From Spirochaetales bacterium (GTDB lineage: Bacteria; Spirochaetota; Spirochaetia; DSM-27196; SKKC01): DNA of 6,538 bases. Every line of letters starts with the position of its first letter. Within the stretch, counting starts at the first letter, position 1. The position numbers were made by a program, and so were the translations under genes. The stretch covers positions 1 through 6,538 of the forward strand of contig SKKC01000162.1 of assembly GCA_007121695.1 (NCBI GenBank), in the 5' to 3' direction. Below the pieces are notes generated by a model. The model was not told the origin of the DNA. It saw only the letters and a program-made list of their open reading frames with translations, and did no database searches. Positions 1 through 5,053 of this stretch are shown here, one piece after another.

Positions 1-41
1 GATTTACAGTCTGCTCCCTTTGGCCGCTCGGGCATCGCCCC
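1..41 (-). tRNA. tRNA-Tyr(GUA), 5' part, cut by the window edge
   Basis: Read on the minus strand from 41 to 1, this is the first half of a tyrosine tRNA. The 5' acceptor strand GGGGCGA is followed by two linker bases, a D-arm closed by CCC/GGG, and an anticodon loop CUGUAAA. The anticodon GTA lies at 7-5. The D-arm and anticodon arm closely resemble E. coli tRNA-Tyr, a class II tRNA with a long variable arm. The variable arm, T-arm and 3' acceptor strand lie outside the window, so an encoded CCA cannot be checked. Together with the upstream tRNA-Thr(UGU) it reproduces the Thr-Tyr order of the E. coli thrU-tyrU-glyT-thrT-tufB cluster, so tRNA-Gly and tuf may lie beyond the left edge; that last point is inference. 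Confidence 0.9.
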
Positions 42-93
42 TTCATATTGATACCTACTTGCTGTGCGCCGAAAACCCCGACACACATTCATT

Positions 94-110
94 TTCGACC
101 GCAGGTCGAA
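94..110. repeat. Perfect 7-bp inverted repeat in the tRNA spacer
   Basis: TTCGACC at 94-100 and GGTCGAA at 104-110 form a perfect 7-bp stem with a 3-nt loop, between the Thr and Tyr tRNA genes. In the minus-strand (tRNA) direction it is followed by an A-rich stretch rather than a U-run, so it is not a classical terminator. It would lie within a tRNA precursor, where it could be an RNase landing or processing structure, or it could be a DNA operator downstream of the putative spacer promoter. Its function is unknown. Confidence 0.5.
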
Positions 111-118
111 TCGGACAG

Positions 119-148
119 ACGGTAGCACCACGGACGCGCGCCTGTCAA
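119..148 (-). promoter_or_regulatory. Possible promoter for tRNA-Tyr inside the tRNA spacer
   Basis: On the minus strand a perfect -35 hexamer TTGACA (148-143) is followed after 18 bp by TACCGT (124-119). The latter matches the -10 consensus at only three positions but has an upstream TGC that could act as an extended -10. It begins two bases after the 3' end of tRNA-Thr and points at tRNA-Tyr. It could give tRNA-Tyr and anything downstream its own transcription start. The weak -10 means it may be chance. Confidence 0.35.
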
Positions 149-150
149 TA

Positions 151-224
151 AGCCACCTGCCGGATTCGAACCGGCGACCCCGAGATTACAAGTCACGTGC
201 TCTGGCCAGCTGAGCTAAGGTGGC
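151..224 (-). tRNA. tRNA-Thr(UGU), complete, no encoded CCA
   Basis: The minus strand folds as a full 74-nt class I tRNA. Acceptor GCCACCT pairs with AGGTGGC. The D-arm is GCTC/GAGC with GG in the loop. The anticodon loop is CTTGTAA with anticodon TGT, reading ACA. The T-arm GCCGG/CCGGC encloses TTCGAAT. The anticodon stem CGTGA/TCTCG has one mismatch, U-U at the middle pair (29:41). The discriminator is U73, and the following bases are TTATT, so the CCA end must be added enzymatically. Upstream is the 3' end of map, with a plausible promoter between. It precedes tRNA-Tyr on the same strand, a gene order also seen in E. coli. Confidence 0.95.
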
Positions 225-229
225 ATTTC

Positions 230-249
230 TGTCAGAAACGGCCCTGACA
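230..249. repeat. Inverted repeat between map and tRNA-Thr
   Basis: TGTCAG (230-235) and CTGACA (244-249) form a perfect 6-bp inverted repeat with an 8-nt loop. It sits between the 3' end of map and the mature 5' end of tRNA-Thr and touches the last base of the putative -10 box. On the minus strand no U-run follows, so I do not call it a terminator. It could shape the 5' leader of the tRNA precursor or be a protein-binding site. Confidence 0.4.
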
Positions 250-275
250 CTATAAAATCGAGCCCCGAAAGTCAA
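249..275 (-). promoter_or_regulatory. Probable promoter of tRNA-Thr overlapping the map stop codon
   Basis: On the minus strand TTGACT (275-270, five of six -35 matches) is separated by 15 bp from TATAGT (254-249, five of six -10 matches). The spacing is 2 bp shorter than ideal. The -35 box contains the TGA stop codon of map. A start near 242 would leave a leader of about 18 nt before the mature tRNA-Thr 5' end at 224, normal for RNase P processing. Position and hexamer quality support it; usage is inferred. Confidence 0.5.
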
Positions 276-1060
276 TTCCCTGAGTGAACGTGTCCAGCCT
301 CTGTCAGGATGACCGGGCCGGACTCGCTCACGTATACGGTGTGTTCGAACTGCGCGGCATCCTGCCCGTCGACGGTAAGCAGTGCGTGGCCATCCGGTCC
401 GGGACGCACGGCTCCGGATCCGGCCACGACGACCGGCTCCACCGTAATAATGTTTCCGGGCTTCAGGAGCAGCCCCTCCGGCATACCCTCGTAGCGGTAA
501 TGCGGCGACTCGTGGAGCGACCTCCCGACGCCATGACCACCACACACTGACACGACACGGACTCCCCGTCGACGCGCCTCCGCCTGTACCGCATCGCCAA
601 GCTCCGTGATATCGCAGCCCGCTCGAACTGCCCGGATGCCTGCGTAGGAACACGCGTATGCCGCCTGTATCAGAGACGCGCGCGCGCGGGAAACACGCCC
701 TACAGGCACCGTCACCGCCGCATCAGCGTGCCATCCGTTCCGGACCACGCCGAGATCCAGACTTACGATGGACCCGTCGAGCAGTGGTTCCGGCCCCGGC
801 ACCCCGTGCGCAGCAACCGCGTTCGGGCTGACTGCCAGCGCTGCAGGGAACTCACCGTAGCCCTTCACCGCGCTTTCGAGTCCGTGCTCGCGAAGCAGAT
901 GCAGCGCGTACGCATTCAGGTCGTCGCCCGTGACTCCGGGTCGAACAGCCCGAACGAGCTCGTGAAGCACGCGCACCAGACGCCCCGACACGGCGCGTAC
1001 GGCAAAGAGATCCCGTTGCGTGTATCGTGTTCCCACCACTCCCGCAGGCTTGCGTACCAT
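272..1060 (-). CDS. map: Methionine aminopeptidase, type I
   Basis: A complete 262-residue metalloenzyme that removes the N-terminal methionine from nascent proteins with a small second residue, in the cytoplasm. All five metal ligands are present at the E. coli spacing: D102 and D113 (SLDLG ... WHAD), H176 (CGGHGVGR), E208 (ITVEP) and E239 (AQFEH). The substrate-binding histidines correspond to H85 (AHGVPG) and H183 (LHESP). Length matches the bacterial type I enzyme of about 260 residues, without an N-terminal zinc-finger extension. The ATG at 1060-1058 lies 3 nt after the TAA of the upstream membrane-protein gene and there is no strong Shine-Dalgarno, so translational coupling in a two-gene operon is likely. 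Its stop codon lies inside the putative -35 box for tRNA-Thr. Identification is firm; the coupling is inferred. Confidence 0.96.
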   Translation of the reverse strand: MVRKPAGVVGTRYTQRDLFAVRAVSGRLVRVLHELVRAVRPGVTGDDLNAYALHLLREHGLESAVKGYGEFPAALAVSPNAVAAHGVPGPEPLLDGSIVSLDLGVVRNGWHADAAVTVPVGRVSRARASLIQAAYACSYAGIRAVRAGCDITELGDAVQAEARRRGVRVVSVCGGHGVGRSLHESPHYRYEGMPEGLLLKPGNIITVEPVVVAGSGAVRPGPDGHALLTVDGQDAAQFEHTVYVSESGPVILTEAGHVHSGN

Positions 1061-1063
1061 GGC

Positions 1064-1453
1064 TTATATTCCGCCGAAGACCGACTCCAGGAATGTCACG
1101 CCGTACAGGACACCCAGCAGGAGAACGATGGAGGCCAGCGCGTAGATTACGCGCGGAAGGACAAGGATTCGACGTCTGACCATCCAGACGATCATGACGA
1201 GCAGGTAGTATGCGGTTACAAAAACACTCAGGAGGCTTGATACGCGCAGAACCCACAAGAGCATGAACAGGCTCTGATCGAGAAAGTCCTGAAAATTGCC
1301 AATCCCGTACAGAACGGCGACTGAAAGTGAAAACGTCACGAAGAACAGGCTCGTACTCTCCAGGGCGCGCATGAGGCGAAATGATACGCGATCAAGAAGA
1401 GGTGCGCTGACGTGCGGGTCGGGTCTGTTCGTCGGTTGTTCAACTGGAGTCAT
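1064..1453 (-). CDS. Small integral membrane protein upstream of map, function unknown
   Basis: A 129-residue protein I do not recognise. It has a hydrophilic, proline-containing N-terminus of about 33 residues, then hydrophobic segments at about 36-52, 62-92 (long enough for one or two helices, with R70 inside) and 102-122. This suggests three or four inner-membrane helices. The basic cluster RRR at 93-95 would be placed in the cytoplasm by the positive-inside rule. There are no catalytic or transport motifs. ATG at 1453 is used because it is the longest start in the open frame and lies just after an extended -10 motif; it has no clear Shine-Dalgarno. An internal ATG at 1372 (M28) would still keep every hydrophobic segment. 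The stop lies 3 nt before map, so the two are almost certainly co-transcribed. The coding call rests on the consistent membrane pattern and operon spacing. Confidence 0.75.
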   Translation of the reverse strand: MTPVEQPTNRPDPHVSAPLLDRVSFRLMRALESTSLFFVTFSLSVAVLYGIGNFQDFLDQSLFMLLWVLRVSSLLSVFVTAYYLLVMIVWMVRRRILVLPRVIYALASIVLLLGVLYGVTFLESVFGGI

Positions 1454-1469
1454 ACGCGTTCAGGCAACG

Positions 1470-1478
1470 AGTATATCA
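1470..1478 (-). promoter_or_regulatory. Extended -10 promoter for the membrane protein-map operon
   Basis: The minus strand reads TGATATACT (1478-1470): a -10 hexamer TATACT with five of six matches, preceded by the TG of an extended -10. There is no good -35 box at the usual distance; that DNA is occupied by the -35 box of the divergent promoter. Initiation would be near 1463, only about 10 nt before the ATG at 1453, which fits the lack of a Shine-Dalgarno there or suggests initiation further in. Confidence 0.4.
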
Positions 1479-1492
1479 CGTTGCCCATACCC

Positions 1493-1521
1493 TTGCACCT
1501 CGGGAGTGCTCGTCCTACAAT
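1493..1521 (+). promoter_or_regulatory. Sigma-70-type promoter for the SPFH-like gene
   Basis: TTGCAC at 1493-1498 (first three bases match the -35 consensus) is followed after exactly 17 bp by TACAAT at 1516-1521 (five of six -10 matches). Transcription would start near 1528, leaving a leader of about 20 nt before the ATG at 1548. The -35 box lies where the -35 of the divergent minus-strand promoter would be, so the two promoters are close enough to interfere. Confidence 0.55.
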
Positions 1522-1547
1522 CGTTGCTACGGAGTCGGACGACGCTT

Positions 1548-2378
1548 ATGAAGAAATTTTTGGTCAGTCTTGTATTGCTGCTGATAGCCGGTGGAGTGGT
1601 GTTTTATTTCGGATGGATTCAGTTTCTCGTACCGGACTCCGGACACGCGGTGGTCTTTTCCCGTACCTCAGGGTGGGAACCCGACGTCATCGAGCCCGGT
1701 ACCTTTCAGTGGCGGTGGGAACGGCTTCTGCCGACCAATATGAGCCTGTATATTTTCGAGCTGGAGTCGGAGGCTGTCAGTCTGAACGTCCAGGGAAACC
1801 TGCCCTCGGCCGAGGTGTATCGCACGATACTCGAAGACAGGCCGGACTTTTCGTTCGAAATTCGCGGATCGGTGCGCTTCAGGCTGCGAGCCGAAGAACT
1901 TCCCGTACTGAGCCAGGACGAGGGACTGCGACCGGATACGCTGCCCGCCTTTCAGTCCGAACTGTCCGACCGTATCTCCGCCGAAGCGCAGGGGTTTATC
2001 ACGCAGCAGATCGTATCGGGCGAACCAGTGATTCCCCCGGGACTGCTCGCCGATGCGCTTTCAGCGCATCTGAGCGAACGCTTTCCCCGCGTAGACATAA
2101 TGGCGGTCACGGTGAATTCGGTTCAGGTGCCCGACTTCGAGCTGTTTACACAGGCACGATCGCTGTTTCTGTCGGCCGCCGAGGCAGACCGCGACGCGGT
2201 CGTGGCGGGCGCGAGTGCGCGGGCCATACGCCGGGACAGGAGCGAGCAGATGCAACAGGCACTACGATCGTACGGAGAACTTCTGACGGAGTTTCCGGTC
2301 CTTCTTGAGTACTTCGAGCTTGGTATGGATCCCCTGCGAATACAGGAACTCGTACCCGATCTGCTCATGGAAGACTGA
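1548..2378 (+). CDS. Membrane-anchored SPFH/band-7-like protein
   Basis: A 276-residue protein beginning MKKF with one hydrophobic segment at about residues 4-28. There is no clear signal-peptidase site, so it is probably an N-terminal anchor. The body resembles the SPFH (stomatin/prohibitin/flotillin/HflC-K) fold. After the anchor come VPDSGHAVVF and VIEPGTFQWR, like the 'VPPGxxGVV ... PGxH' start of band 7; then a beta-rich stretch, FEIRGSVRFRL, and 'FPRVDIMAVTVNSVQVPD', like the late SPFH strands. An alanine- and charge-rich helix follows (about 211-240). SPFH proteins form membrane rings or scaffolds and often control proteases. This one is short and lacks a long coiled-coil tail or a NfeD-like partner. 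The open frame extends upstream to 1296, but I chose ATG 1548 because it gives the N-terminal anchor and follows the promoter directly; the Shine-Dalgarno is weak. The family call is from pattern recognition, not alignment. Confidence 0.7.
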   Translation: MKKFLVSLVLLLIAGGVVFYFGWIQFLVPDSGHAVVFSRTSGWEPDVIEPGTFQWRWERLLPTNMSLYIFELESEAVSLNVQGNLPSAEVYRTILEDRPDFSFEIRGSVRFRLRAEELPVLSQDEGLRPDTLPAFQSELSDRISAEAQGFITQQIVSGEPVIPPGLLADALSAHLSERFPRVDIMAVTVNSVQVPDFELFTQARSLFLSAAEADRDAVVAGASARAIRRDRSEQMQQALRSYGELLTEFPVLLEYFELGMDPLRIQELVPDLLMED

Positions 2379-2407
2379 GGGGAACGCCAGAACGATCAAT
2401 ACCCCTC
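2377..2407. other. Convergent gene ends with an imperfect inverted repeat
   Basis: The two convergent genes are 17 nt apart. GAGGGG (2377-2382) and CCCCTC (2402-2407) can pair across a 19-nt loop and include the last codons of both genes. Neither strand has a U-run after the stem. A bidirectional intrinsic terminator is therefore not supported, and transcripts may overlap at their 3' ends. Confidence 0.3.
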
Positions 2408-4153
2408 GTCGAGCGCGATCGCCTCGTTCAGCAGACCTCGAAGCATACGCAGACGCTCCGTTTCCACGTTAATCATATCTTCGAGGCTCAGCGGTCGCGG
2501 ATTCCAGGGGTCAAAGTTGCGGTATCTGTCTTCCAGATTCGTCGATTTGAGGTTTCCTACTTCCCGCAGGACCGTCTCTATGACGTCTATATGTTCGATC
2601 GCGGCGTGAAGCAGCAGCCTGACTTCCCTGTGTTTCTGCGCCTGAAACGTTCGAAACGCCTTCTGCTGACTGATGTCTTTTTCGAGCAGCTGTCGTGTTC
2701 GATACAGATACTGTCCGTCCGGACGTTCGGGACTGAAACCGACGTCGAACTCGTTCAGTTTTTCTCCAACGTCCTGCAGCGCTGCCGCATGAAGAATCAG
2801 CTTGCCCTGATCGTCCCTTCGTCGGGCAGGCAGAATCTTCGAGACAATTCGTACTTCCTCCTGCAGTCGCTGCTGAAAATGTCCGTTCAGGTAGGACAGC
2901 AGGCACTGCATGGCCATCTGATACTGAAAGGCGGGAAGCCCTACTTTCAGCTCTTTCGGGTTTGACCATGCACCGTAATACTTGAGATCCATGAGTGTCC
3001 CGTTGAACAGCTCGTTAATTACGTAGCCGATCACGCCCATGCGTACATCGCCAAAACGCCTGTCGAGATCGGCAAGTATGATTTTTCGCAAATGCGCGGA
3101 ATAGAACGGCAGGAGCCGGAGATTCGGAACGTACGCCTGCAGTCGAAAGAACGGGTCCTGATTGTACACGCGGATTATGTCTGCGAGCGGCAGAATATCT
3201 GCTACCGACCGTGCGGCAGACATGAGTGTTCGAATCGATCGCTGCACGGTTGCCACGTCGGAACCGGGCATCAGATCGCTCGTCTGCTCCGGATTCGCAT
3301 GAGAACTGAACATGTACTCAATGATTTCGTTGTGTACCTCGGTATCGACGGGGAGTTTTCGCACGAGGTAAAATGCGTAGAACAGCTCCTGCAGCTCGCC
3401 AATAATGCTGCCAACCCGGACGCGTCGGAGCGCACCGGTGATCTGTCCGTGTGAATCCATGCCGTACTGTTCGCAGAGGTTCTGGAAATCCATCGAAACG
3501 AGCGGATACAGATAGTACAGCGGGCGAAGACCAGGTTCGAGCGCGTTCAGTTCCTGTTCGTTCACGTCCCTGATATGCGCATCAAAGCGCTCGATCACTA
3601 TGTCGCGTATCCGCGCCTTGCTCTGCTCCTTGAGGTAGAGCTCCTGCATCTCGCGCTGACTCATGAACTCCGAAAGACCAGCGCGCAGATTGCTTGCCTT
3701 GCTCACCATCAGATAATGAACTGCAGAGGTAATCATGGTATCCGACTCCCAGAGTCGGTTGAAAAAGGGCCGCACCGCCTGCACCGCCCGAATCACCGGT
3801 GCGAGAACTTCCCCACTCTTTCCGGGCAGGGTCTCCCCGTCGTACTCGGCGAGTGTCTCGTGCGAACGAACGATCCGTTCCTTGCACATCTGCAGGCGAT
3901 ACGGCTCGTACCCGGTTATCGAATCCTTGCCCGCTTTCAGCCGGAACACGCGGTATTTTGCCCGCTCCCGTGCGTTCATGGTCTCAAGCGCCTGCTCGAC
4001 GAGCTGCCGCCGCTGCGACGCGTCGAACGTGGCCTGAAACAGATGCTGGTCCTGTGCCGAGTCGAGACTCAGACTTTCACGAATGGTGCGCTTGAGCGAC
4101 TTCTCCTCGTCCACCGTGAGCGCAAGCCCCGTCTCCCGTCCGGTAATGGGCAT
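2396..4153 (-). CDS. Large conserved spirochaetal protein of unknown function
   Basis: A complete 585-residue, apparently soluble protein with no signal peptide and no convincing membrane helix. It is mostly helix-forming and rich in charged and aromatic residues. Visible landmarks are a charged N-terminus (1-100), an aromatic patch PLYYLYPL at 211-218, LFYAFYLVRKLP at 257-268, DPFFRLQAYVPNLRLLPFY at 333-351, YYGAWSNP at 392-399, and a helical C-terminal third. I see no nucleotide-binding or catalytic motif. It resembles the spirochaete-restricted proteins annotated as DUF5312, but that name comes from memory and was not checked. ATG at 4153 has a good AGAGG Shine-Dalgarno 6 nt upstream. It starts 27 nt after thiN ends and is probably co-transcribed. 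It ends 17 nt from the convergent SPFH-like gene. Confidence 0.88.
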   Translation of the reverse strand: MPITGRETGLALTVDEEKSLKRTIRESLSLDSAQDQHLFQATFDASQRRQLVEQALETMNARERAKYRVFRLKAGKDSITGYEPYRLQMCKERIVRSHETLAEYDGETLPGKSGEVLAPVIRAVQAVRPFFNRLWESDTMITSAVHYLMVSKASNLRAGLSEFMSQREMQELYLKEQSKARIRDIVIERFDAHIRDVNEQELNALEPGLRPLYYLYPLVSMDFQNLCEQYGMDSHGQITGALRRVRVGSIIGELQELFYAFYLVRKLPVDTEVHNEIIEYMFSSHANPEQTSDLMPGSDVATVQRSIRTLMSAARSVADILPLADIIRVYNQDPFFRLQAYVPNLRLLPFYSAHLRKIILADLDRRFGDVRMGVIGYVINELFNGTLMDLKYYGAWSNPKELKVGLPAFQYQMAMQCLLSYLNGHFQQRLQEEVRIVSKILPARRRDDQGKLILHAAALQDVGEKLNEFDVGFSPERPDGQYLYRTRQLLEKDISQQKAFRTFQAQKHREVRLLLHAAIEHIDVIETVLREVGNLKSTNLEDRYRNFDPWNPRPLSLEDMINVETERLRMLRGLLNEAIALDEGY

Positions 4154-4159
4154 ATGTAA

Positions 4160-4164
4160 CCTCT
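4160..4164 (-). promoter_or_regulatory. Shine-Dalgarno of the 585-residue protein
   Basis: AGAGG on the minus strand (4164-4160) is 6 nt upstream of the ATG at 4153-4151 and fixes the start. It lies in the 27-nt gap after the thiN stop codon, so this gene can be translated independently of thiN on a shared mRNA. Confidence 0.75.
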
Positions 4165-4180
4165 ACCACGAAATTATTAC

Positions 4181-4816
4181 TCAGCCGTCTTGATACGGAT
4201 AGACTATCAAGAGACGCCCGGTGTGAACAGTTACAGAAATACGATCTGCAACCGCCTTGTTGCTGACCCCGACGGTCGACCGTGACCAGGAAAGGTCATG
4301 AAGCGGCCATTTCAACCCCGTGCTTTCGATGTGCCACGGCCCTTCCCCCACCGGAAAGACGGAAACCGTACGGCCCTGACGAACCGGGTGCGTATGCGTG
4401 TTCGATTCGACACAGTATGTTTCGGCTCTGTCGTTAATCCAGACATCCGGGTGCACCGATCGTTCGAACATGGCGAGAATCGCGAGCTCGTGGTCCATTC
4501 TTCCGTCGCAGCCACCGCCGACCAGCACGGTCGGCGAAAAACCCCTGTCTGTCACGAGTGCGAACAGCAGTTCGGTATCGGTATGGTCCTTGTCCGTGTC
4601 GAATGAGAGCACCTCGAGCCCTTCCGTGTTCGTTGCAGCATCCGCGTCGTGTATGCTGTCCATATCTCCGACAAGTACCTGCGGCATGAAGCCTGAAGCC
4701 ACCGCGCTGTCGTAGCCCGAGTCGGCCGCCGCAATAAACGAATCCGGGCCTGCGAATCGTTCCACCATATACGACGGAGCCCTGCCGCCACCAATAAAGA
4801 GAATCGCGTTTTTCAC
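4181..4816 (-). CDS. thiN: Thiamine pyrophosphokinase (thiamine diphosphokinase)
   Basis: A 211-residue cytoplasmic enzyme that transfers pyrophosphate from ATP to thiamine, giving thiamine diphosphate and AMP. The family motifs appear in order: GGG at 9-11; AADSG (30-34); VGDMDSI (49-55) with the acidic pair D51/D53; DKDHTDTEL (75-83); and a GGGCDGRMDH segment (100-109), where the family usually has GGR-DH. The C-terminal thiamine-binding domain ends with GVSN before its last strands. Length is typical. The start is GTG (4816-4814), which places the first beta-strand and GGG motif correctly; no in-frame ATG would keep them. The only purine-rich run upstream directly abuts the start codon, so initiation is probably weak or coupled. 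It is the first gene of a likely operon with the 585-residue gene and is divergent from flaB. I see no TPP riboswitch in the leader, which suggests a salvage role rather than TPP feedback. Confidence 0.93.
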   Translation of the reverse strand: MKNAILFIGGGRAPSYMVERFAGPDSFIAAADSGYDSAVASGFMPQVLVGDMDSIHDADAATNTEGLEVLSFDTDKDHTDTELLFALVTDRGFSPTVLVGGGCDGRMDHELAILAMFERSVHPDVWINDRAETYCVESNTHTHPVRQGRTVSVFPVGEGPWHIESTGLKWPLHDLSWSRSTVGVSNKAVADRISVTVHTGRLLIVYPYQDG

Positions 4817-4952
4817 CCCTGCATGGTGTCGCGAACGCGCTCAAGAAGCAATCGCAAACATCCGAAACTTTTAAGAGACCGACTGTGACGATGGAAGGCC
4901 GGCCCAACCGGTGTCGCCCTTTGTCCCAAACACCGTCGCAACCACCGGTCAA

Positions 4953-4969
4953 CCGCAGCGTAGCTGCGG
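4953..4969 (+). promoter_or_regulatory. Upstream hairpin of the flaB leader
   Basis: CCGCAGC (4953-4959) and GCTGCGG (4963-4969) form a perfect 7-bp GC-rich stem with a 3-nt loop, ending 84 nt before the flaB ATG. No U-run follows, so it should not terminate transcription. It could stabilise the 5' end of the mRNA or compete with pairing of CAACCG (4950-4955) to CGGTTG (4991-4996), which shares its left arm. Confidence 0.45.
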
Positions 4970-5005
4970 GTAACACACTGTGGGTTCATTCGGTTGGATG
5001 GACCC

Positions 5006-5023
5006 CCGGACATGGATGTTCGG
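5006..5023 (+). promoter_or_regulatory. Candidate CsrA-binding hairpin in the flaB leader
   Basis: CCGGACATGGATGTTCGG folds into a 7-bp stem (one G-U pair) with tetraloop UGGA at 5013-5016. The part at 5008-5019, GGACATGGATGT, matches the CsrA consensus RUACARGGAUGU at 10 of 12 positions, with ACA and UGU paired and GGA in the loop as in high-affinity sites. A second GGA lies in the Shine-Dalgarno (5047-5049), about 30 nt away, and three others lie at 4996-4998, 5000-5002 and 5044-5046. CsrA is known to bind flagellin leaders in Bacillus subtilis and Borrelia burgdorferi, countered by FliW. That it acts here is inferred; csrA and fliW are not in the window. Confidence 0.6.
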
Positions 5024-5041
5024 CTGAAGAGAAGTTCAGTC

Positions 5042-5048
5042 AAGGAGG
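5042..5048 (+). promoter_or_regulatory. Strong Shine-Dalgarno of flaB
   Basis: AAGGAGG is a near-perfect anti-16S match 5 nt before the ATG at 5054, fitting a highly expressed structural protein. It contains two overlapping GGA triplets, so a CsrA dimer bound here would block ribosome entry. Confidence 0.9.
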
Positions 5049-5053
5049 ATTGA

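Larger units (their letters stand above)
4817..5053. other. Divergent intergenic region between thiN and flaB
   Basis: This 237-nt region must hold the promoters of thiN (minus) and flaB (plus). I could not find a convincing sigma-70 or sigma-28 promoter on either strand. The only AT-rich patch, around 4849-4875, has poor hexamers. The flaB side contains two hairpins, several GGA triplets and a strong Shine-Dalgarno, listed separately. Short complementary blocks, CCAACCG at 4904-4910 and CAACCG at 4950-4955, can each pair with CGGTTG at 4991-4996, so the leader may adopt alternative folds. Confidence 0.6.

Noticed and set aside
728..1240. 170-codon open frame on the plus strand, antisense to map and the small membrane protein
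   Set aside because: It overlaps firmly identified coding sequence on the other strand, has no family motifs and has an unnatural composition rich in H, R and Q. It is a by-product of GC-rich codons.
1296..1547. N-terminal extension of the SPFH-like frame by 84 codons
   Set aside because: It would run antisense through the membrane-protein gene and across the promoter, and would bury the anchor segment that clearly begins at MKKF (1548).
2377..2407. Bidirectional intrinsic terminator between the convergent genes
   Set aside because: The stem is only 6 bp with a 19-nt loop, and there is no U-run on either strand.
3575..4159. 194-codon open frame on the plus strand, antisense to the 585-residue gene
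   Set aside because: The opposite frame is three times longer with a good Shine-Dalgarno and natural protein composition; this one has neither.
4872..4894. Sigma-28 promoter for flaB (TAAG ... GACGATGG)
   Set aside because: The -10-like box matches five of eight positions, but the 11-nt spacer is far from the expected 15.
4817..4930. TPP riboswitch upstream of thiN
   Set aside because: Read on the minus strand, the leader lacks the conserved CUGAGA and ACCUGAU cores of the THI element.
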